The position numbers and the translations under genes were made by a program. From positions 1 to 20,021 of IMG/VR virus record IMGVR_UViG_3300047552_001046: a stretch of DNA of 20,021 nucleotides; one strand, given 5' to 3'. Each line of letters starts with the position of its first letter. Position 1 is the first letter of the stretch. This DNA comes from a virus. Shown here piece by piece: positions 7,345 through 14,883 of the stretch. The notes beneath the pieces were generated by a model. That model worked only from the letters and a program-made list of their open reading frames with translations. It searched no databases and was not told where the DNA came from.

Positions 7345-8466
7345 ATGAAAGTACAAGAATTCATCTTCAAGAATGGTTTGGATGCTTTGACTGAACAGTA
7401 TGGTGTCGAAGTCAAGCGGTATGATAATGGCTACGTGCAACTCAACTATTCACAAATTGACTCGCCTAAGATGGTTGATGTTGTAGATGAGTGTCGTGCA
7501 TTGACTTTGCTAGTCAATGCAGACAATACTTCAAAGGTGATTGGTCGAGGGTTCAAGCGATTCTACAATTTCGGTGAAGCGAATACCAAGGACTTCGATT
7601 TCTCAAATGCAATCGCATGGGAAAAAGCAGATGGGTCATTAACTCTTGTGCGTTGGTCACCTTTGGATAACAAGTGGATCATAGGCACTCGTGGTATGGC
7701 GTATGCAGAAGGGAACTTTGTGTTCTCAATGACTGCATCCGGTGGCACGTTTTATGACTGGATTCTGAAAGCATTTGGTGTTGGTGAAGACCAATTCCAA
7801 GAAGCGTTTGCTGATTGTGATCGTGGTTGCACTTATGTCTTTGAATACACCGCACCAGAAAATCGGGTAGTAACTCGCTACATGGAACCGAAAATGGTTT
7901 TATTGGCAGTGATAGAGAACGACACTGGCAAAGAAGAGGCTATCGGTACCTGGCAAACATACTTCTCTGATTCAGGTCTGAATGTTCGATTGCCAAAGTC
8001 ATGGGCAGTTGGTTCATCTGATGAAGTTGTGAAACTAATTGAAACACTGGATGTACTAGAAGAAGGGTTTGTTGTATATGATTGCACTTCTGGTAATCGT
8101 GTAAAGATCAAGTCTGCTGCGTATGTTGCTGTACACCACCTTCGTGGCAATGGTACTCCGTCTATGTCTCGTTTGATGGAAGTGGTGTTGATGAATGAAC
8201 AGGATGAGTTAATTGAGTACTTCCCAGAGTTTGCATCGTATGTTGATCCGATTGTGGAAGCATTACATCAATTGAATCAGGAAGCTGATTATATCTTCAA
8301 TACTAACAAAGGTGCAGAGTCACAAAAAGATTTTGCTTTGGCAGTAAAAGATAGTCGTGTTGCTGCAATATGCTTCAAGGCACGGAAAGAGAATGTGACT
8401 GCACACCGTGCTTTTGAGACAATGGAGATGTCTCAACAAGTCAAACTGTTGGAGAAATTTGTTTAG
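7345..8466 (+). CDS. rnlA: RNA ligase 1 (T4 Rnl1 family)
   Basis: A 373-residue ATP-dependent RNA ligase; T4 Rnl1 has 374. Nucleotidyltransferase motifs are in order: motif I EKADGS with nucleophile K94, motif III-like VFEYTAPENR (165-174), motif IV EEGFVVYD (239-246) and motif V VKIKS (253-257). It seals 5'-phosphate to 3'-OH RNA ends. In T4 the enzyme with Pnkp repairs tRNA-Lys cut in the anticodon loop by PrrC. The ATG at 7345 is chosen over TTG 7324, which lies inside the previous gene. The gene is near rnl2, pnkp and a tRNA array that includes three Lys tRNAs. Confidence 0.93.
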   Translation: MKVQEFIFKNGLDALTEQYGVEVKRYDNGYVQLNYSQIDSPKMVDVVDECRALTLLVNADNTSKVIGRGFKRFYNFGEANTKDFDFSNAIAWEKADGSLTLVRWSPLDNKWIIGTRGMAYAEGNFVFSMTASGGTFYDWILKAFGVGEDQFQEAFADCDRGCTYVFEYTAPENRVVTRYMEPKMVLLAVIENDTGKEEAIGTWQTYFSDSGLNVRLPKSWAVGSSDEVVKLIETLDVLEEGFVVYDCTSGNRVKIKSAAYVAVHHLRGNGTPSMSRLMEVVLMNEQDELIEYFPEFASYVDPIVEALHQLNQEADYIFNTNKGAESQKDFALAVKDSRVAAICFKARKENVTAHRAFETMEMSQQVKLLEKFV

Positions 8467-8488
8467 TTTCAATGAGTTACCACATCTA

Positions 8489-8540
8489 TTGTGTTTCTCC
8501 TTGATTGATGTATAATGAATTCATCGATTAAGGAGAAACA
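8489..8540 (+). promoter_or_regulatory. Promoter inside a 19-bp inverted repeat that covers the RBS
   Basis: TTGTGT (8489-8494), N16, TATAAT (8511-8516), then ATTCATCGATT. The arm at 8492-8510 pairs with 8522-8540 over all 19 positions in RNA (17 Watson-Crick plus two G-U), and the right arm holds AGGAG (8531-8535) of the gene starting at 8543. Read-through RNA would hide the RBS; RNA from this promoter lacks the left arm and leaves it open. Confidence 0.72.
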
Positions 8541-8542
8541 AG

Positions 8543-8824
8543 ATGTCCCGCAAAACATTCAGTGTAGAAGAACTCAAAGACATGGTCAACGGTGTGTGCC
8601 GTTTTAGTACAGATGAACATAAAGGTGTTCGTCAAGGTGCAATGAATGTTTTGGAAGAAGTTCTGCATCGTACTGGCAACTATCATGGATTTCGTTACCT
8701 AGCTCCGCACGAAATGGAAGCTGGATACTCTTTTGGGATCAATATGGGTAGTGATGGTAGTTTGTCCAATGATTATGAGTTGCGTTTTGCCGATACCGAT
8801 AACACCCGAGTTCAATATAACTGA
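8543..8824 (+). CDS. Conserved phage hypothetical protein
   Basis: A 93-residue protein: MSRKTFSVEELKDMVNGVCRFSTDEHKGVRQG...EEVLHRTGNYHGFRYL and a C-terminal tail ending DTDNTRVQYN. I recognise the general pattern from small proteins of T4-like phages, but no function is known to me. It appears to have an N-terminal helical part and a C-terminal beta part. It begins right after a promoter/RBS hairpin and is followed after 10 bases by another tiny gene, so it leads the transcript that carries rnl2 and pnkp. Confidence 0.78.
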   Translation: MSRKTFSVEELKDMVNGVCRFSTDEHKGVRQGAMNVLEEVLHRTGNYHGFRYLAPHEMEAGYSFGINMGSDGSLSNDYELRFADTDNTRVQYN

Positions 8825-8834
8825 GAGGTATATC

Positions 8835-9008
8835 ATGTGTGACAATTTCGATTTTGATGACCTGCAATATTCCGAAAGGTATGCGGAATACATTATGGAA
8901 AACAGTAAAGGTGATCGCATTATTTGCAACGGCGATATGCTGACCGAAGCAATGGAAGATATGTATATGTGGGACGATTTCCTTCGTTATATTGGAGCAA
9001 AAGAATGA
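8835..9008 (+). CDS. Small acidic protein, unknown function
   Basis: A 57-residue, strongly acidic protein (MCDNFDFDDLQYSERYAEYIMENS...) with GAGAGG (8823-8828) before the ATG. Its stop overlaps the rnl2 start (ATGA), so it is likely translated with rnl2. No motif is recognised. The charge and aromatic content resemble small phage proteins that bind host factors, but that is only a resemblance. Confidence 0.68.
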   Translation: MCDNFDFDDLQYSERYAEYIMENSKGDRIICNGDMLTEAMEDMYMWDDFLRYIGAKE

Positions 9009-10015
9009 GTGAATTTGTTGGTTGGCCCGAGATTGGGCAATTTCGTAATGCAGTAAAAGCGATTCAAAATCGTGTGTGCTGGAATGGTAAAGATGAGAAC
9101 GGCGATCCTATTTTTGATCGCACTCGAAAGATGCCTGTACTAAAATTCATTGGCACAGTCAAGTCACACGGAACCAATGCTGCTATTCGTTTCAATGCTG
9201 ATGGGTCTACTCAGTATCAATCTCGTCAGAATGATATTACTCCGCTGAAAGACAATGCAGCATTTGCTTTCAATATGTCAGTGATTGATTTTGCACCAAT
9301 CAAAGTGATGTTTGAGTTCAAAGAGACTCTGATCATTTTTGGAGAGTGGTGCGGCGGCAATATTCAAAAGGGTGTTGCTATTTCTGGCCTGCCTAAGATG
9401 TTTTTGATCTTCGGTGCAATGATCGATGGTGAATGGCAAGATATGTTGAAGTTCAAACACGTTCGTATGCCCGAAAACAACATCTACAACATCTTTGACT
9501 TCCCGACATTTGAGGTTGATATTGATTTTGCCAATCCTGCTGATATTCAAAATCGTTTGATTGAATTGACTGAACAAGTTGAGGCAGAGTGCCCAATTGG
9601 CAAGTACTTTGGTAATGTTGGTGTGGGTGAAGGCATTGTTTGGTTCGCTGAAGACCTAGACTATCGGTTTGCGGATGCACGATTCAAAGTGAAAGGTGAG
9701 AAGCACAGTGTTTCAAAAGTGAAGAAACTTGCTTCTGTTGATACTGAAAAATTGGATTCAATCAAGGCATTTGTTGATATGGTTGTGACTGATGCACGTT
9801 TGAATCAAGGCATCGAGTATATCAAATCACAAGGACTGGATATTGATGTCAAAAACACTGGAGCGTTCTTGAAGTGGTTTGTTGGTGATGTTATCAAAGA
9901 AGAGAGTGACCAAATGGTAGCAAATGGCCTTGAACCGAAAGATGCTAATGCTGCTGTGTCAAAGAAAGCCCGTGAGTGGTTCTTTGAACAATTGAATAAG
10001 GAAGCAGGTCTATGA
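9005..10015 (+). CDS. rnlB: RNA ligase 2 (T4 Rnl2 family)
   Basis: A 336-residue ligase with motif I VKSHGTN (nucleophile K53; G56-T57-N58), motif III FGEWCGG (112-118), motif IV GEGIVWF (208-214) and motif V FKVKG (227-231). KxxGTN and the C-terminal extension beyond motif V (about 105 residues) are those of the Rnl2/RNA-editing ligase group, which seals nicks in duplex RNA; T4 Rnl2 also has a separate C-terminal domain. The start at 9005 overlaps the previous stop and agrees with family length; an upstream open frame to 8924 lies within the previous gene. The pnkp gene follows with a 4-bp overlap. Confidence 0.9.
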   Translation: MSEFVGWPEIGQFRNAVKAIQNRVCWNGKDENGDPIFDRTRKMPVLKFIGTVKSHGTNAAIRFNADGSTQYQSRQNDITPLKDNAAFAFNMSVIDFAPIKVMFEFKETLIIFGEWCGGNIQKGVAISGLPKMFLIFGAMIDGEWQDMLKFKHVRMPENNIYNIFDFPTFEVDIDFANPADIQNRLIELTEQVEAECPIGKYFGNVGVGEGIVWFAEDLDYRFADARFKVKGEKHSVSKVKKLASVDTEKLDSIKAFVDMVVTDARLNQGIEYIKSQGLDIDVKNTGAFLKWFVGDVIKEESDQMVANGLEPKDANAAVSKKAREWFFEQLNKEAGL

Positions 10016-10908
10016 AAGCTATTGTTACGATTGGCGTATCTGCGTCAGGTAAAACTACTTGGGCGAAACAATATGCCAAAGAATCCATTAGCCACACTAT
10101 GGTCATTTCCCGCGATGATATTCGTCGTGAGATTCTTGAACTTCGCCACAAGCGTCGTCTAGAACCAGGCGAACTATGGAAAATGTGGAAATGGAAAGAT
10201 GAAGATCTTGTCACTGCAAAGTTTCAGGAACAGGTTGCTGTGGCACATCGTAATGGATTTGATCTTGTTATCGCTGATACCAATCTTGTTGAAAAGTACA
10301 GAGTACTGACAGTCAAGCGACTTGAAGATCTTGGTTACGAAGTTGAACTAAAATTGTTTCCTGTCACATTTGAGGAAGCAGTCAAGCGTGATAACGGTCG
10401 TGCTGATGGTGTTGGTGCTTCGGTCATTTGGAAACAGTTCAAACAATATCACGATACTATCGGTACTCAGAAATATGTCCGTGATACCACACTAGACAAA
10501 GTTATCATTTTTGACGTTGATGGCACTCTTGCTATTATGAAAGATCGTGGTCCGTTTGATTGGGACAAAGTTGGGCAAGATGAAGTCAATGAAGATGTTG
10601 CTGCAATGTTTCGTGCATACAAAGCAATGGGATATAGAATGATTGTGATGTCTGGTCGAGATGGTGTTTGCAGACCAGAGACATATGATTGGCTTGAGAA
10701 AAATGATCTTCATCCATTCGTTCTTCTCATGCGTAAAGCAGGAGATATACGGCGTGATTCAGAGATTAAGCGAGAACTATTTTTCAAATATGTCGCACCA
10801 TACTACAATGTGTGTGGTGTTGTTGATGATCGTAAGCAGATGATTCGTGAGTGGCAACTTATCGGACTCACGGTGTTTAATGTAGGTGATGCACACGAGG
10901 AATTTTAA
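10012..10908 (+). CDS. pseT: Polynucleotide 5'-kinase / 3'-phosphatase (T4 Pnkp)
   Basis: A 298-residue bifunctional end-healing enzyme, nearly the length of T4 Pnkp (301). The kinase domain has P-loop GVSASGKT (8-15), SRDDIR (33-38; D35, R38) and VKRDNGR with R126, the same residue numbers as in T4. The acyl-phosphatase-type domain has FDVDGTL (D168, D170), MSGRD (213-217) and VVDDRKQM (270-277). It removes 2',3'-cyclic phosphate or 3'-phosphate and phosphorylates 5'-OH ends, preparing cleaved tRNA for Rnl1. ATGA overlap with rnl2 makes a healing-and-sealing operon. Confidence 0.96.
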   Translation: MKAIVTIGVSASGKTTWAKQYAKESISHTMVISRDDIRREILELRHKRRLEPGELWKMWKWKDEDLVTAKFQEQVAVAHRNGFDLVIADTNLVEKYRVLTVKRLEDLGYEVELKLFPVTFEEAVKRDNGRADGVGASVIWKQFKQYHDTIGTQKYVRDTTLDKVIIFDVDGTLAIMKDRGPFDWDKVGQDEVNEDVAAMFRAYKAMGYRMIVMSGRDGVCRPETYDWLEKNDLHPFVLLMRKAGDIRRDSEIKRELFFKYVAPYYNVCGVVDDRKQMIREWQLIGLTVFNVGDAHEEF

Positions 10909-11484
10909 ATGAGAACTATTGAGATATTAAATGAGACTTTTGCAGACGAAATAAAAGAACATCTCAAACAGTTGGATGATGACGCCAAAAGAATGCGATT
11001 TTTCAGTTCTATCTCTGATAGAGGGATTGACGCATACGTTGATCGCATAAATTGGGCAAATGATACTTGCTTCGGGCATTTCTCTGATGGTGATTTGGTT
11101 GGGTTTGTTCATCTCGCTTATGTAGATGAAACTCAGCGTGAATTTGGTATATCAGTTTTACCTAACCATCAAAAAGATGGTTTGGGTAAAACTATGATGA
11201 AACGAGTCATCACTTGGTGTAAAGCAGAAGGTGTGACTGAACTTGTTATGGAATGCTTGCGAGAAAATAAAGCAATGAATAAAATAGCAAGACGGTTAGG
11301 TATGCGTATTGTCAATGATCACGAAACCGCAATTGCATCTGCTGCATTGCAAACTACATTTGCAGAACGCATATATGAAATTCAAAAGAATATGACTTAT
11401 GAAAACATTGCTATTGTTGATAAGTCAATGAGAGCATTTTACAATCAAGCATTGAGTTGGGGAGTTCCTAATGACCATAAATAA
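10909..11484 (+). CDS. GNAT-family N-acetyltransferase
   Basis: A 191-residue protein that begins on the base after the pnkp stop. The acetyl-CoA signature FGISVLPNHQKDGLGKTMMKRVI (about 82-104, with the Q/R-x-x-G-x-G/A-like pyrophosphate loop) and MECLRENKAMNKIARRLGMRI (about 117-137) identify the fold. A C-terminal extension of about 50 residues has no visible motif. The substrate is unknown; it may be a protein, an aminoglycoside-like amine or RNA. Being downstream of pnkp suggests coexpression with RNA repair, not a proven link. Confidence 0.82.
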   Translation: MRTIEILNETFADEIKEHLKQLDDDAKRMRFFSSISDRGIDAYVDRINWANDTCFGHFSDGDLVGFVHLAYVDETQREFGISVLPNHQKDGLGKTMMKRVITWCKAEGVTELVMECLRENKAMNKIARRLGMRIVNDHETAIASAALQTTFAERIYEIQKNMTYENIAIVDKSMRAFYNQALSWGVPNDHK

Positions 11485-11689
11485 TAGTACCAACCTAGAG
11501 CAGTTTATCAGAGAACTCCAAGTCCTAAACTCCGATTATTTCGTTTGGGCTAAAGCATATGGGCATTTAGAGGTTGGTAAAGGTTATTCGCCGCCCAATG
11601 TTTTTGTAGCTAATTGTGATGGAACATTTTCACCGGCAACGGTGAGGTTAGATCCTACACTTGGAGTTTTGATAGAACCAAAGGAGTAA
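11471..11689 (+). CDS. Small hypothetical protein
   Basis: A 72-residue protein overlapping the acetyltransferase gene by 14 bp. The N-terminal 25 residues look helical (TNLEQFIRELQVLNSDYFVWAKA); the rest is beta-like with Gly and Pro (GKGYSPPNVFVANCDGTFSPATVRLD). No family is recognised. The next gene starts two bases after its stop, so all three are probably one transcript. Confidence 0.65.
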   Translation: MTINNSTNLEQFIRELQVLNSDYFVWAKAYGHLEVGKGYSPPNVFVANCDGTFSPATVRLDPTLGVLIEPKE

Positions 11690-11691
11690 AT

Positions 11692-12312
11692 ATGTCATTT
11701 CCGACATTGAACGACTATTATTTTCATAATGGATGTTTCGTACTAAGGAATAAGTGGACAAAAAGATTTAAGATTGGTATGATCATTGGTATATTGCTTG
11801 GGGGATTGTTGGGATCAAAAGTTACTAGCAGTCATATTCAGGAGTTCGAGGCAAACTTTGTGACCACACCTCAACAAAAAATGGTCGAGTATATCAAATC
11901 GACTAATAAAGCAGTAAGTGAAACAGATGCAATTCAAATCGTCAATTCAACAATGAAATGGGCAGATGAGTTTAATGTAGACCCGTATCTCATTTTTGCT
12001 GTGCAAGAAGTCGAATCGACATACGATAAGTATAGTATGAGTAAGACTGGTGCACTTGGCGTTATGCAAGTCATTCCTTCTTGGCATTTGGATAAAATGC
12101 GGGAAGCAATCAAGGACATTGGCACACCCGAGATATTCAATATTCACACTAATATTTACTTGGGAACGTGGGTACTTAAGTCTTGTATGCGTCAGTTTAA
12201 TTTGACAAAAAACTCATTGAATTGTTATAATGGTTCAAATGCAAAACCTAATGGATACGATGAAAAGGTGTTGACTGCATATCGCAAGATTCAAAATATG
12301 ATGAAGGGATAA
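11692..12312 (+). CDS. Membrane-anchored lytic transglycosylase (SLT domain)
   Basis: A 206-residue protein with an N-terminal membrane segment at about 26-42 (FKIGMIIGILLGGLLG) after a basic stretch, so it is likely anchored with the catalytic domain in the periplasm. The SLT motif is VQEVESTYDKYSMSKTGALGVMQ, with catalytic Glu at E108 and the GxxGxMQ loop at 120-126, followed by CYNGSN. It cleaves the MurNAc-GlcNAc bond to give a 1,6-anhydro product. In a phage it could assist lysis or cell-wall remodelling in infection. Preceded by AAAGGAG. Confidence 0.85.
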   Translation: MSFPTLNDYYFHNGCFVLRNKWTKRFKIGMIIGILLGGLLGSKVTSSHIQEFEANFVTTPQQKMVEYIKSTNKAVSETDAIQIVNSTMKWADEFNVDPYLIFAVQEVESTYDKYSMSKTGALGVMQVIPSWHLDKMREAIKDIGTPEIFNIHTNIYLGTWVLKSCMRQFNLTKNSLNCYNGSNAKPNGYDEKVLTAYRKIQNMMKG

Positions 12313-12313
12313 T

Positions 12314-13624
12314 ATGATTGAACTATTGAAAAAAAGATTTTCGTTACCTCACCAAGAACGCCCACTAACGTTACATAGTGCGGTTGATTCTGAGGTATTT
12401 GATAAATCAATGTATCAAACTGTTGCTATGGCAACGCCCAAATTTAGAGAAGAAATTGCTGACATTTACTTTGGGCACTCATTCAAATACAATTATAATG
12501 GGAGAGCGGTCCGATATGGTGAAGTCATGGGAGTTGAGGCAAGTGATGGTCAATTGGATTACTTATTCAAAATTCAAGATGATTTTGGTGTGCCCATCTC
12601 TTTAACCATAAATTCATTGGATTCTCATCCAGAATTAATATTGGATAAAGAGGTCAGAGACAACTTCATTTCGTATTTGCGTTCTTTTTATGATCGTGGT
12701 CTTCGTATATGCACTATCAGTAACACCCATTTGATGTCTACTGGATTGTTGCAGATTGAATTTCCAGAAATGCATTGGAAAAACACAGTTAACCATTTGG
12801 TTAGGACTGCTCAAGAAGTTGTAGATTTTGCTGCACTGGGATATAACACAATTTTGTTAGATCGTTCGTTAAATAGAAATTTTGACGAACTTAAACAAAT
12901 TAAAAAGGTCGCAGACATCAAAGGAGTAAAGACATCACTGTTGATGTCTGAGGGGTGTATGCCATCGTGCCCATTTAAAACTGAACACGATTTGGCTCAA
13001 GCTGAACTACAACAAATGCCCCAATTCAACTATTGGGCATCTATGGGAGACTTATCCTGTAATAGGTGGAGATTAAATGGTATTCCAATGCCTAGGTCTG
13101 GCACCGATATTGTCGCCCCAACCAAAGAAATATTTGATCAGTTGCTGCAGTATGTCGATGTGTTTAAGTATTCTAGTAGAATTTCTAGAGTTCAGCCCGG
13201 GCATCAAGATCCAGTTAAAAGTATGTACACTTGGGAAGTTATGGGGCCGCCAGGCACACCAGCACTACAATGTGAGTCTTTTTCAGAAATTTATGAAAAC
13301 AATTTAATACCATTTAATGTGTGGAAACCAGCACCGTTGTCGTTTATTCACGGAATTCGTGGTGCAGCAAATTTTACAAAAAATAATGAGTCCGTTTATA
13401 ATGATGTTGTTTCAAAACATCCTCTAACAGAGTTGTGGCTTTCTAAAAAGGGTGAATCTTTAGCTAAAGTTTTGACTACTTGTAAAAACCAATGTTGGGA
13501 TTGTCATGCGTGTGAAAGAGTATTTGGTCATCCCGATATTGATACTTTGCTAGATCTCAAAAAACCAACGCCATCATACCTCTCTAGAGTAGATTCTTTT
13601 CCGATTAAAGTGACGAGGAAATAA
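12314..13624 (+). CDS. Cys-rich TIM-barrel-like protein (peptidase U32-like, probable Fe-S)
   Basis: A 436-residue protein. A central NTIL-type strand pattern and the stretch SEGCMPSCPFKTEH (C215, C219), then LSCNRW (C249), resemble the cysteine-bearing core of U32 proteins, a TIM-barrel family now known to bind Fe-S clusters in hydroxylases such as RlhA, TrhP and UbiU/UbiV. The C-terminus adds CKNQCWDCHAC: C390, C394 and C397 form CX3CX2C, the spacing of radical-SAM clusters, with C400 behind, though at the wrong end of the protein for a normal radical-SAM enzyme. It is two bases upstream of the QueD-like gene, so it may act in base modification. No QueE was recognised in the window. Function not established. 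Confidence 0.55.
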   Translation: MIELLKKRFSLPHQERPLTLHSAVDSEVFDKSMYQTVAMATPKFREEIADIYFGHSFKYNYNGRAVRYGEVMGVEASDGQLDYLFKIQDDFGVPISLTINSLDSHPELILDKEVRDNFISYLRSFYDRGLRICTISNTHLMSTGLLQIEFPEMHWKNTVNHLVRTAQEVVDFAALGYNTILLDRSLNRNFDELKQIKKVADIKGVKTSLLMSEGCMPSCPFKTEHDLAQAELQQMPQFNYWASMGDLSCNRWRLNGIPMPRSGTDIVAPTKEIFDQLLQYVDVFKYSSRISRVQPGHQDPVKSMYTWEVMGPPGTPALQCESFSEIYENNLIPFNVWKPAPLSFIHGIRGAANFTKNNESVYNDVVSKHPLTELWLSKKGESLAKVLTTCKNQCWDCHACERVFGHPDIDTLLDLKKPTPSYLSRVDSFPIKVTRK

Positions 13625-13625
13625 C

Positions 13626-14126
13626 ATGAGTGAAGCAGTTCAAAAGAAATTTGTTAGTACAAAAGAGTATATTGATGCATTCCCAGTAGCATATCGTCAG
13701 TGGAGAGCAGACTCACATTGCCAGCATATTCACGGATACAGTTTGTCAATGAAGTTTTATTTTGAGACCGACACTTTGGATATTCGTAATTGGGCAGCAG
13801 ATTATGGTGGTCTGAAGGAACTCAAGAATTTCCTTGAGGATAAATTTGATCACACATTGCTTGTTGCGCTTGACGATCCAGAGTACGAATTGATGAAGGA
13901 ACTTGGCAAGCGAAAGATGGCAAAGATCACAGAAGTCGAGCGAACTGGTTGTGAAGGTATTGCCGATTTTCTTTACAAGTATGTGAATGGTGTGTTTATC
14001 CCCGATATGTGGGGTCCTGGCGAAGCAGAACGACTTTGGTGTTTCAGGGTTGAAGTGCGTGAGACTCAGTCCAATATGGCTTGGCGTGAAGGTCATAGAG
14101 AATGGAATGAAGATTTATTTGAGTGA
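13626..14126 (+). CDS. queD: QueD-like 6-carboxytetrahydropterin synthase (divergent)
   Basis: A 166-residue T-fold protein. HCQHIHGYSLSMKFYFE (31-47), a DYGGLKELKNFLEDKFDHTLL core (D75, H76 matching the catalytic Asp-His of QueD) and VRETQSN (E146, matching the substrate-binding Glu) support the family. Relative to E. coli QueD, C32 lines up with catalytic C27 and H36 with H31, but the other two zinc ligands appear as Y23 and Y38, with H31 and H34 as possible substitutes. It may therefore bind metal differently or do a related reaction. Together with FolE it would feed the 7-deazaguanine pathway ending in DpdA. Confidence 0.75.
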   Translation: MSEAVQKKFVSTKEYIDAFPVAYRQWRADSHCQHIHGYSLSMKFYFETDTLDIRNWAADYGGLKELKNFLEDKFDHTLLVALDDPEYELMKELGKRKMAKITEVERTGCEGIADFLYKYVNGVFIPDMWGPGEAERLWCFRVEVRETQSNMAWREGHREWNEDLFE

Positions 14127-14142
14127 AAATGGAGAGTATGAT

Positions 14143-14211
14143 ATGATTCAAGTTAAAGTTTGGACTTACATTTATCAAAGTGATATCTTTTTATGTTACC
14201 CAACCCTTTAA
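14143..14211 (+). other. Short ORF, possible remnant of an interrupted gene
   Basis: The ATG at 14143 follows a GGAGAG-type site and opens 22 codons beginning MIQVKVWTYIYQSD. The antisense endonuclease gene ends inside it. The start looks like a normal phage gene start following queD, so this may be the 5' end of a gene cut off by the endonuclease insertion. It may equally be chance. No matching 3' part was recognised after 14818. Confidence 0.25.
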
Positions 14212-14788
14212 TTGTTCGTTTGCAATGTGGGCATTCCATCTTAACTTGTGAAGGGTGAGATCCTTCAGATAACATTTTATAATTTTGATTTCTTGAAATT
14301 TCAGAACCACCGTTACATGCTTTAAAAGGATTTTTGTCCCACGATTTCATGAATTCTTTATGTTCATTTGATGCAATTGTTGATCTAGGTACACCCTTTT
14401 TCGCCTTTGATATGTTTGGAAATTTTTTACCAAGTTTTGATTCACTAATTAATTTTCTAATTTCAATTGAAGTTGAGTCAAAATTACCATTAGCTATAGT
14501 CATATTTAAGTATAAATCAGAAGACACAACATTCAATTTTCTTTGAAGTCGTTCTTCACAAACATAAGCTTCTTGTCTGGTTTTGTGTGTTGATATTATT
14601 TTTGTTTTAAATAGATTTGGACTTGTTTTTAATTCATTCTTCCATATAAATTTATACATTTTAGATGACACAGATCCGTGATAACCGTTAATAATTTTTG
14701 TAACTTTAGATGAGCCAATATAAAACATTGGCATTTTGTTTCCGTAGTATACAGTAAGATAAGTGCAATAAATATCGGTGCTGGACAT
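14153..14788 (-). CDS. GIY-YIG homing endonuclease with C-terminal zinc finger
   Basis: The only minus-strand gene. The 211-residue start (14788) is chosen because AAGGAGA stands just upstream on the minus strand; an in-frame ATG at 14818 lacks such a site. The N-terminus carries YCTYLTVYYGNK...FYIGSSK, a GIY-YIG nuclease core, then EAYVCEERL with the conserved Glu. The middle is rich in Lys, Ser and Asn and repeats like DNA-binding modules (SKAKKGVPRS). The C-terminus CPHCKRTIKG...HFDKC is a C2HC-type finger. It cuts a target allele so that the gene spreads by repair. It sits antisense between queD and the 14884 gene, with its own late promoter. Confidence 0.9.
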   Translation of the reverse strand: MSSTDIYCTYLTVYYGNKMPMFYIGSSKVTKIINGYHGSVSSKMYKFIWKNELKTSPNLFKTKIISTHKTRQEAYVCEERLQRKLNVVSSDLYLNMTIANGNFDSTSIEIRKLISESKLGKKFPNISKAKKGVPRSTIASNEHKEFMKSWDKNPFKACNGGSEISRNQNYKMLSEGSHPSQVKMECPHCKRTIKGLGNIKRYHFDKCKSKL

Positions 14789-14826
14789 ATTTTGTCTCCT
14801 TTGATAAAATGATTTCAATGTCTAGA

Positions 14827-14856
14827 GCCGATAGATGTTAGAGCATCGTGATCGGC
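14827..14856. repeat. Inverted repeat between convergent/divergent signals
   Basis: GCCGAT (14827-14832) and ATCGGC (14851-14856) are exact inverted copies, with GATG/CATC pairing inside. It stands upstream of the endonuclease on one strand and upstream of the 14884 gene on the other. It could be a terminator for leftward or rightward read-through, but neither side has a clean T-run. Confidence 0.35.
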
Positions 14857-14861
14857 ATTAT

Positions 14862-14869
14862 TATTTATA
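14862..14869 (-). promoter_or_regulatory. T4-type late promoter for the antisense endonuclease
   Basis: On the minus strand this reads TATAAATA, the exact T4 late promoter octamer bound by gp55-type sigma. The transcript would start about 60 bases before the endonuclease ATG at 14788. Some T4 homing endonucleases are likewise expressed from late promoters. Function is inferred from an 8-base match and position. Confidence 0.5.
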
Positions 14870-14883
14870 GGAGAAAACGAGTT

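Noticed and set aside
12314-13624. QueE (radical-SAM 7-carboxy-7-deazaguanine synthase)
   Set aside because: No N-terminal cluster motif and about twice the usual length; the CX3CX2C lies at the C-terminus.
14153-14788. Group I intron surrounding the GIY-YIG endonuclease
   Set aside because: It is antisense to the neighbours and no intron core or flanking exon continuity could be seen; a free-standing endonuclease is simpler.
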